DNA of 64,000 nt. Source: [Scytonema hofmanni] UTEX 2349 (GTDB taxonomy: Bacteria; Cyanobacteriota; Cyanobacteriia; Cyanobacteriales; Nostocaceae). Of the stretch, positions 24,492 through 31,900 are shown one piece after another. Under the pieces are notes generated by a model. That model did not search any database, was not told the origin of the DNA, and saw nothing but the letters and a program-made list of their open reading frames with translations. The translations under genes were made by a program, and so were the position numbers. Where the stretch lies: contig NZ_KK073768.1 of NCBI RefSeq assembly GCF_000582685.1, forward strand, positions 590,723-654,722, read 5' to 3'. Position 1 is the stretch's first letter, and each line of letters starts with the position of its first letter.

Positions 24492-25547
24492 ATGTCCCAA
24501 AAAAATGAAACACCAGTTCTAGTATTATCCCTTCTGATTACAGTTGGGCTGATAGCTGGTGGGTTATGGTGGTTTACAAAAAAATCTGGTTTTAACTTGG
24601 GTAAATCTACAAGTTCTCAGTCGGAAAATTCTACTAACGGTGCTAGAAAGACTCCGCAAGCAAGTGGCAATAATTTCGCTTCTGTGGAGAATGTGCCTAC
24701 AGGATTATTCACATACGGAGGTAGCACCTCATGGGCACCGATTCGACTGGCAGTTGATTCAGCAATTCAAGGAGCTAGACCAGAGTTCAGGCTGCGTTAT
24801 TTAGAACCAAGCAGTGGCAATCGCGGTTCTGGCAGTGGGATAAAATCTTTAATCGACGGTCAACTGGCGTTTACCCAGTCTTCTCGACCGGTTGAAGATC
24901 AAGAGTTAGCTCGTGCCAAACAGCGTGGATTTGATTTGAAACAAATTCCCGTTGCAATTGATGGTTTGGCGATCGCAGTTAACCCCAACCTAAATATCCC
25001 AGGATTGACTGTAGAACAGTTACGGTCAATTTACATCGGCAAGATCACGAATTGGAACCAAGTAGGTGGTTCTGATATCCCCATTAAGCCATATTCGCGC
25101 CGCATCGATGATGGCGGCACTGTGGAGATTTTTGTCCAAGACATCTTGGGTGGTCAAGGTTTCGGTAACAATGTGGAATTTGTTTCCACCACCACCCAAG
25201 GGCTGGAAAAAGTCAGCTTAAGTCTTGGTAGCATTTACTACGCTTCTGCCCCAGAGGTGGTTCCCCAATGTTCAATCAAGCCTTTACCGTTAGGGCGGAC
25301 ACAACAAAAATATATTGCTCCCTACCAAGAACCATTTGTAACCGCGTCATTATGTCCTGGTAAACGTAACAAGCTGAACATTGAAGCTTTCCAGTCAGGA
25401 AGTTACCCGATTACTCGCAATCTGTTTGTGGTAGTCAAACAAAATGGTCAAATCGAGCAGCAAGCAGGTGTTGCTTACGCCAACTTACTGCTAACCGAGC
25501 AGGGACAGGAATTGATTACCCAGACTGGGTTTGTCAAAATTCGCTGA
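24492..25547 (+). CDS. PstS-like substrate-binding protein (paralogue 2)
   Basis: A 351-residue protein with the same N-terminal anchor, MSQKNETPVLVLSLLITVG (one helix ending in GGLWWF). It has the same type 2 fold as the previous gene: TYGGSTSWAPIRLAVD, GSGSGIKSLIDGQLAF, VAIDGLAIAVNPNLN, IYIGKITNWNQVGG and SIYYASAPEVVPQCS. The two Cys and the C-terminus are shared with paralogue 1. It ends 24 bases before the convergent devH stop. Ligand is probably phosphate by family; function in signalling is possible. Confidence 0.85.
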   Translation: MSQKNETPVLVLSLLITVGLIAGGLWWFTKKSGFNLGKSTSSQSENSTNGARKTPQASGNNFASVENVPTGLFTYGGSTSWAPIRLAVDSAIQGARPEFRLRYLEPSSGNRGSGSGIKSLIDGQLAFTQSSRPVEDQELARAKQRGFDLKQIPVAIDGLAIAVNPNLNIPGLTVEQLRSIYIGKITNWNQVGGSDIPIKPYSRRIDDGGTVEIFVQDILGGQGFGNNVEFVSTTTQGLEKVSLSLGSIYYASAPEVVPQCSIKPLPLGRTQQKYIAPYQEPFVTASLCPGKRNKLNIEAFQSGSYPITRNLFVVVKQNGQIEQQAGVAYANLLLTEQGQELITQTGFVKIR

Positions 25548-25571
25548 CACCTGCTATTGGTAGTAGGCGCT

Positions 25572-26330
25572 TTAGTTGACTCTATTAATAGACTCAGCTG
25601 GCAAGCAAATGAGATTATCCCCTTGGGTAAGGATTAAGCCGCGTTGACGCAACTTACCCATCAAGCGGGTGACGGTGACACGAGTCGAACCGATCGCGCT
25701 GCCAATTTGGGCATGGGTGAGGGGGAAGGGCAGACAATAGCCGCGAATTACATCGGGGTCGGTTTCGCTCATTGACGGTTCGCCATATTCCTCAATCAAT
25801 AATGTGAGGAATCCTAAGAGCCGATCAATTGTACGCCGTTGTCCTAAGGCACTCAGCCACAGCAGCTTGCGCTGGTGCTGATACCTAAAAGCATCCATAA
25901 CTTCCCGGCGGAAGTGGGGCCAGTTGTCTAGGTCGTGCCAGTACATCCAAAGCACCGCAGTTTGGTCTACATGGGCGTAGGACTGGAGTGTAAATGGTGA
26001 TTGGGCAACAATTTCAAATGGCTGTCCTGCCCCAACAAAACCCAAGAAAGCTTCTTCTGGAGTTCTGTTGATTCGTCGAGACGTTAGCTGACTTGCTGTC
26101 GCGCTAACCTGGGCGGTGCCTACCATGCGGATCGCACCCCTTTGCACCAAATACAGCAATCCAGGTCTAGCTGGAATGCGCTCATCTTTGCTAAAGGTGC
26201 GGCAGCGATAGTGTTCTTGAGCCCAATCAATAATTCGTTGCCAAGTCAGAAAAGGGCGTGATGCCTCAGAGAAGGAGGATGGAGATTGCATAGGTAACAA
26301 AGAGCGTTCGGCTGAAGACAAAGACGTCAT
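25572..26330 (-). CDS. devH: Crp/Fnr-family regulator, DevH type
   Basis: A 252-residue regulator from ATG 26330 (MTSLSSAERS); the frame extends to a TTG at 26342. The N-terminal beta-barrel effector domain (about 30-150) lacks a clear cAMP-binding signature. A dimer helix and a winged helix-turn-helix follow near the C-terminus (LTHAQIGSAIGSTRVTVTR). It closely resembles DevH as I remember it from Nostoc/Anabaena PCC 7120. DevH is needed for the heterocyst glycolipid layer and depends on NtcA. The gene neighbourhood (rbcR, nnrU, ndhF1 and ndhD1 close by) also fits. A perfect NtcA-type site lies upstream at 26458-26471. NtcA itself is excluded by length and N-terminus. Confidence 0.8.
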   Translation of the reverse strand: MTSLSSAERSLLPMQSPSSFSEASRPFLTWQRIIDWAQEHYRCRTFSKDERIPARPGLLYLVQRGAIRMVGTAQVSATASQLTSRRINRTPEEAFLGFVGAGQPFEIVAQSPFTLQSYAHVDQTAVLWMYWHDLDNWPHFRREVMDAFRYQHQRKLLWLSALGQRRTIDRLLGFLTLLIEEYGEPSMSETDPDVIRGYCLPFPLTHAQIGSAIGSTRVTVTRLMGKLRQRGLILTQGDNLICLPAESINRVN

Positions 26331-26457
26331 AAAAAGGTGCAAGGAGTGTCTTTGTGTTGGTGATGTAGGCTTAACGCCTAACAGCGCCAGCCATCTTTAA
26401 AGATAGAGAGCAAATTACTCTCTACACTTTTGTTATAACTCTTACTGTACTATGATG

Positions 26458-26471
26458 GTAGTAAAGTTTAC
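26458..26471 (-). promoter_or_regulatory. NtcA-type binding site upstream of devH
   Basis: GTA-N8-TAC (GTA GTAAAGTT TAC) matches the NtcA consensus GTAN8TAC. About 20 bases downstream on the minus strand is TATAAC, a plausible -10 element near the spacing of class II NtcA promoters. The devH start codon follows about 130 bases further. NtcA dependence of devH in Anabaena is known; here it is inferred from the site. Confidence 0.65.
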
Positions 26472-26590
26472 TTACTATTAATCAAATTTTGCACAATTCT
26501 CATTTTTCTTTATCTAGATTAAATTCTGTCTAAAGATAGATGACATAATATCAACAATATGAACCCTTAAGGGTTAAATGGTAGTCATTT

Positions 26591-27496
26591 GTGCTTCAAT
26601 TGCTACAACTTAGTAATAATACAGGAATTAAACGGTTAATTTACACTCATTTACTATCAGTTTTAAGTATTTATGCCAAGATAGATAATATACCAAGTAT
26701 AGAGAATGATAAAATTCCTCTATATAAAAGTAGAGATATTAATAGAATTTTATATATATCCGGGGTGGCTTTACAACTGTCAAAATCTCAGAATCGGAAA
26801 GGAATTGACATTGCTTGTGCGATCGCCTCTCATTTATCGTCGAACTGTGGCGACGAATTTATCATAGAAATTGTTCCACCAGGTTACATTCATTTTGTTT
26901 TAACCGATCCTATTTTAGCTGCTTGCTTGCAGCAGCTGGTTCAGGGGATGGGGGAGAGGGGGGGACAGGGAGAGGGGGGGACAAGGAGAGGGGGGGACAA
27001 GGAGAAGGGGGGACAAGGAGAAACGAAGATCGAAAATTCTTCACATTTATTTGCAGTTCAATACGCTCATGCTCGGTGCTGCTCGTTAATGCGGTTAGCT
27101 CAACAAGAGAAATTGATTCAATTTGGTGACAATAATGTAAATACTGGTTCGGCTATGGGGAGTGTAATTTCTCCCAACCCGATACCTTGGCTGAATAGCG
27201 ATCGCAAACTTCGCTTTTCCCATTCCGCTTCCCGTCGGCTAATTTCTGAGTTAGTACAAGTGGTAGATGATTTAGAATTTCAATTTGCAGCAGGTTCGGT
27301 TAACTGGGAAAAAGCAGCGATCAATTTGAGCCAAGCTTTTGAAGCTTTCTGGTGCAACTGTAGAATTTGGGGTGATGTGAAAATTACCTCACCAGAGCTT
27401 TCTCAAGCCAGATTAGGATTAGTTATAGCTACTCAGTCTGTATTAAGGTTTTTGTTAGAAGAAAAATTAGGGGTCTTTGCTCTAGTTGAATTATGA
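26591..27496 (+). CDS. DALR anticodon-binding-domain protein (ArgS C-terminal-like)
   Basis: A 301-residue protein starting at GTG 26591. The last 110 residues (LRFSHSASRRLISELVQVVDDLE and on) resemble the DALR helical domain that in arginyl-tRNA synthetase binds the anticodon. A separate N-terminal domain precedes it. There are no synthetase catalytic motifs (HIGH, KMSKS), so it is not an aminoacyl-tRNA synthetase. Residues about 120-143 are a Gly/Arg/Lys-rich insert encoded by the tandem repeat GGGGGGACAAGGAGA, absent from the domain itself. Function is unknown. It lies divergently from devH. Confidence 0.7.
   Translation: MLQLLQLSNNTGIKRLIYTHLLSVLSIYAKIDNIPSIENDKIPLYKSRDINRILYISGVALQLSKSQNRKGIDIACAIASHLSSNCGDEFIIEIVPPGYIHFVLTDPILAACLQQLVQGMGERGGQGEGGTRRGGDKEKGGQGETKIENSSHLFAVQYAHARCCSLMRLAQQEKLIQFGDNNVNTGSAMGSVISPNPIPWLNSDRKLRFSHSASRRLISELVQVVDDLEFQFAAGSVNWEKAAINLSQAFEAFWCNCRIWGDVKITSPELSQARLGLVIATQSVLRFLLEEKLGVFALVEL
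26944..27022. repeat. in-frame tandem repeat GGGGGGACAAGGAGA
   Basis: A purine-rich array of about 15-base units inside the DALR-domain gene, adding about 24 residues (GERGGQGEGG and following) without breaking the frame. The same word family (GACAAGG) occurs as one arm of arrays at 48088 and 57300. Confidence 0.75.
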
Positions 27497-27532
27497 GTTT
27501 CTAACCCAAATTCCAAAGTTTTGTAACAGATA

Positions 27533-27561
27533 TTGACTTCTAGAATATCTCACGCTATATT
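27533..27561 (+). promoter_or_regulatory. sigma-70-type promoter of a candidate small RNA
   Basis: TTGACT (27533-27538), then exactly 17 bases, then TATATT (27556-27561). Transcription would begin about 27566-27569. It lies between convergent genes, so it serves no protein gene. Confidence 0.6.
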
Positions 27562-27565
27562 ATCT

Positions 27566-27639
27566 GGTGTGTGAGGAGCGAACCAGCAAGGGCACCGAGA
27601 CGAAACACGGCCAGTCGTCGGTGTCCTTTCTGATTTTTT
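27566..27639 (+). ncRNA. candidate small RNA with two hairpins and a terminator
   Basis: A free-standing transcription unit of about 74 bases between two convergent genes. A promoter precedes it. A first hairpin is possible between CTGGT (27564-27568) and ACCAG, which exposes GTGTGAGGAG. A second long hairpin is AGGGCACCGA / TCGGTGTCCT (about 27589-27627), and six T follow (27634-27639). GTGTGAGGAG is the exact complement of the conserved CTCCTCACAC core of the cyanobacterial RNA Yfr1. The loop stretch GAAACAC recalls Yfr2-type RNAs. I cannot confirm which family it belongs to. Confidence 0.6.
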
Positions 27640-27690
27640 GGTTAGTTATTCGTTATTAGTTATTGATAATAACGAATGATAACTAACTAA

Positions 27691-28548
27691 TTACAGCAAA
27701 AATTTTTCAATTGCTGTGGCAGCTCCATCTTGTTCGACGTTAGGAGCTACCCAAGTGGCGATCGCTTGAACTTCTTCTGGTGCATTGCCCATCGCTACAC
27801 CAATGCCAGCGTACTCCAGCATTTCCAAATCATTGAAGTTATCGCCAATAGTCATGACGTTAGTTCTTTGTAATCCTAGCACTTCTTCAGCTAGGTAACG
27901 TACAGCAGTTCCTTTGTTGACTAAAGGATTAGTCGCTTCAAAAAAAGTGGCAACAGATGTAGTAAGATACAGTTCACTGGGGGTATATTGCCGGCGCAAA
28001 TTCCCCAACAAATTTTTGATAATATCTATGTCATCGCATAAAGCCAAAATCTTTGTCGGTTCATTGCTTAAAGAGGAACGCAAGTCACCCACAACTATGG
28101 GGACAATATTAGAACGTTCGGCATAAATTTCAGTTTCTGTTGTTAATTCGCGGACATACAGTTCATCGTTGATGTAGAAGTGAACAGATAAAAGCGATCG
28201 CAATTCAGGTTGTTCAAAATAATCTAGTAGTTTTTCTGCCATTTCTCTGGAAACAGACAAATGGCGATGAATTTTTTGGGTAATTGGATCTTGAATCCAG
28301 GCTCCCTGATAAGCTAATAATGGCAGGGTAGAATTAATTTTTTGGTGGAAACGTAAAGCAGAACGATACATGCGACCAGTAGCGATCGCTACTTTGATAT
28401 TCTTTGCTTTGACCGCAGCGATCGCGCTAATAACTTTTTGACTCAGGTTGTTAGATTCGCCAGCGATCGTACCATCAATATCTAGAACTAATAGTTTAAT
28501 GTCTGTTGCCGCTGTAGCTTGATTATTGTCGGCTGATGCTTTATGCAT
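27691..28548 (-). CDS. HAD-superfamily (Cof-type IIB) phosphatase
   Basis: A 285-residue protein from ATG 28548; a GTG at 28572 would add eight residues. Motif I LLVLDIDGTIAGES (nucleophile Asp), motif II IATGRMYRSA, the Cof-type cap domain (about 95-200) and motif IV VMTIGDNFNDLEMLE are all in place. It is a predicted cytoplasmic phosphatase, probably for sugar phosphates or related metabolites; substrate unknown. It is convergent with the candidate small RNA, whose terminator may serve both directions. Confidence 0.87.
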   Translation of the reverse strand: MHKASADNNQATAATDIKLLVLDIDGTIAGESNNLSQKVISAIAAVKAKNIKVAIATGRMYRSALRFHQKINSTLPLLAYQGAWIQDPITQKIHRHLSVSREMAEKLLDYFEQPELRSLLSVHFYINDELYVRELTTETEIYAERSNIVPIVVGDLRSSLSNEPTKILALCDDIDIIKNLLGNLRRQYTPSELYLTTSVATFFEATNPLVNKGTAVRYLAEEVLGLQRTNVMTIGDNFNDLEMLEYAGIGVAMGNAPEEVQAIATWVAPNVEQDGAATAIEKFLL

Positions 28549-28675
28549 AAATTTTCTAAGTTTTGAAGTCACAGTTAGAGATTAGCAAAAGACTTGACAA
28601 TTATTAACAAACGTCGCAAATCCTCAGGTGTAGATATTTTTGCGTGGTATAAATAAAATTTATTTGCACATTTGG

Positions 28676-28718
28676 ATGAAAGACTTTGGAGGGATTTCCC
28701 TCAAGGATTATTTTACCA
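28676..28718 (+). pseudogene. fragment duplicated from the kinase domain of the next gene
   Basis: The 43 bases match 29191-29233 at 38 of 43 positions, encoding DFGGISLKDYFT in both. Around it the frame is broken and no kinase domain can be built. Upstream and downstream sequence (28573-28933) contains no other gene, though a GEGTEFNLEL-like end near 28820 recalls the last residues of a histidine kinase. It is a relic of a related kinase or of a partial duplication. Confidence 0.6.
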
Positions 28719-28933
28719 GTGTAGAGTACCAGTAATTTTTACTCCTTGCGATCGCCTTGGGTTACTTGCAAACTGAGAAAATCAATAGTTTCACCAGTAT
28801 AAATCGAGAACACACTTTTGGGTGAGGGTACAGAATTTAACCTTGAATTGCGGTATGAATTTTCGCTCTTTTTGTTAAACAGCTTCAGACATCTGGGAAT
28901 ACTAAATCTGGAAGTTTTAAAGATGAGCGCAAT

Positions 28934-31900
28934 ATGGTTAGCACTTTTGTCAGTATTCCCGGATATCGCATCAGTGAAGAACTCTACTCTGGTTCCAGAA
29001 CCATAGTTTATCGAGGGTATCGAGAGACTGACTCATTACCAGTAGTTATTAAGTGGCTGAAAAATCCTTATCCAAGTTTTAGCGAACTCTTATCGTTTCG
29101 CAATCAGTACACTATAGCTAAAAATCTCAACTCACCGCTAATTGTGCAAACTTATAGCCTAGAAGCATACCAAAATGGCTATGTCTTGGTGATGGAAGAC
29201 TTTGGTGGAATTTCTCTCAAAGATTATTTTACCTCTAACCAGACGCGATATATCGCGTCTGGTCAACAGTTTTTAGAGATTGCGATCGCACTCTGCAATA
29301 CCTTAGATATACTCTACCGCGAGCGGATTATTCATAAAGACATCAAACCCGCCAATATTTTAATTAACCCAGAAACAAAAGAAGTTAAATTAATCGACTT
29401 TAGTATTGCATCTTTACTACCACGAGAAACCCAAACAGTCATCAATCCCAATGTTTTAGAAGGGACACTAGCTTATATTTCTCCAGAACAAACAGGAAGA
29501 ATGAATCGGGGAATTGACTACCGCACAGATTTCTATTCTTTGGGTGTAACTTTCTACGAATTACTCACTGGAGAATTGCCATTTAAATCAAATGAGCCAA
29601 TGGAGTTGGTACATTCTCATATTGCAAAACAACCTCCTTCAGTTATTAGAGATGAGATACCGCAGGTGATTTCAGATATTGTCATGAAATTGATGGCAAA
29701 AAATGCTGAAGACAGATATCAAAGTGCATTGGGGTTGAAGTTTGATTTAGAAAATTGTTTACATCAGCTACAAGAGACTGGTACGATTGGGAATTTTGAA
29801 ATTGCGAGTAGGGATGTGTGCGATCGCTTCATCATCCCCGATAAACTTTATGGACGAGAAACCGAAGTATCAACTCTACTGGAAGCATTTGAAAGAGTCA
29901 GCCTTGGTGCAACAGAAATAATGCTCGTCGCAGGTTTCTCTGGTATTGGAAAAACAGCAGTTGTCAACGAAGTTCATAAACCAATTGTTAGACAACGTGG
30001 CTATTTTATCAAAGGCAAATTTGACCAATTTCAACGCAATATTCCCTTTAGTGCCTTTGTGCAAGCATTCCGAGATTTAATTGGACAATTGTTAACTGAA
30101 AGTGATATCCAAATCCACCAATGGAGAAACCAAATATTAGAGGCTGTTGGAGAAAATGGACAAGTAGTTATTGAAGTTCTCCCCGAACTATCAAGAATTA
30201 TTGGCGAACAAGCCCCAGCAATGGAATTATCAGGAGATGCGGCACAAAATAGATTTAATTTATTATTTCAAAAATTCACTCAAGTCTTTACCAGTACTGA
30301 ACATCCCTTAGTAATGTTCCTTGATGATTTGCAATGGGCAGATTCAGCATCACTGAAATTAATCCAGCTATTGATGGCTGATACAAATCATCTTTTATTA
30401 ATTGGTGCGTACCGTGATAACGAAGTCAACCCAGGACATCCATTACTGTTGACTTTGAGCGAGATTCAGAAAAAACTCTTCACGATTAATACGATTACGT
30501 TAACACCATTGAGTCAAGGGCAAGTAAATCAGTTAGTTGCTGACACACTGAAATGTACACAAACTTTGGCATGGACTCTTTCTCAACTGGTATATCAAAA
30601 AACTCAAGGTAATCCGTTTTTCGCTACGCAATTTCTCAAAGCATTGCATCAAGAAAATCTGATTAAATTTGATTTTGAGTCAGGCTGTTGGCAATGTGAC
30701 ATTGTACAGGTGATAACTCTTGCAGTTACAGATGATGTTGTTGCTTTTATGGCAGTTCAATTACGAAAACTGCCCCAATCAACTCAAGACATATTGCAGT
30801 TAGCTGCTTGTATTGGCAACTCTTTTGATTTAGCAACTTTGGCAATTGTTTCAAAACAATCGGAGATTGAAGCGGCTACTGATTTGTGGAAAGCATTACA
30901 AGAAGGTTTAATTTTACCGCTCAGTGATGTTTATAAGTTTTATGTCGGGCAAGAAAGTCTTGCACGCACACCAGAAAATCAAGAGACTGTTACCTACAAA
31001 TTCTTACACGATCGCATCCAGCAAGCTGCCTATTCTCTGATACCAGAAGATAAAAAACAGTCCACTCACCTAAAAATTGGGCAACTACTTTTAAATAATA
31101 TTTCTGAAGAGGAGCAAGAAGGGAGAATTTTTGAGATTGTCAATCAGCTAAATTTTGGTGTAGATTTACTCACAAATCAGTTAGAAAGAAATGAACTTGC
31201 TAAACTTAATCTCATAGCAGGTAAGAAAGCAAAGTTATCCACAGCTTATGAAACAGCAATTGGGTATCTGAATGCTGGGTTAAATTTGCTAGCAAATGAT
31301 AGTTGGGAATCTCAATATGACTTAACCCTCAAAATATATATTGAAACTGTAGAGGCAGAATATTTAAATATTAACTTTGATCGTTCAATGCTTCTAAATG
31401 AAATTGCTTTGCAAAACAGTAAAACTCTACTTGATCAAGTTAAATTATATGAAGCAAAAATGCAGATTTTTATAGCTCAATTAGAAATGATAAAAGCTAT
31501 CGAAATCGGACTGAAATTTTTAGAGAAATTAGATATTTCTCTTGTAAAATTGTCAGATGATGAAAGCTTATTAGTTAAGTTACCAAACTTAGATGAGCTA
31601 ACAAAACTTTTAGTAATGACTGATCCATATAAACTATCAGCAATGCAGATTATCAAAATTCTCTGCGCTCCAGTTTTTATGGCTAAACCGGAAATTTTTC
31701 CTCAGTTAATCATTACAATGATCAATCTCTGTATTGAACATGGTAATTCTGCATTATCTGCATTTGCCTACGGTTTTTATGGATTGTTAATGTCTGGAAT
31801 TGGCAAGTTAAATGAAGGATATCATGCTGGTAATATTGCTTTAAAGCTTTTAAATGAATTTGATGCTAAAGAGCTAAAAGCTAAAGTTTATAATTTGTTC

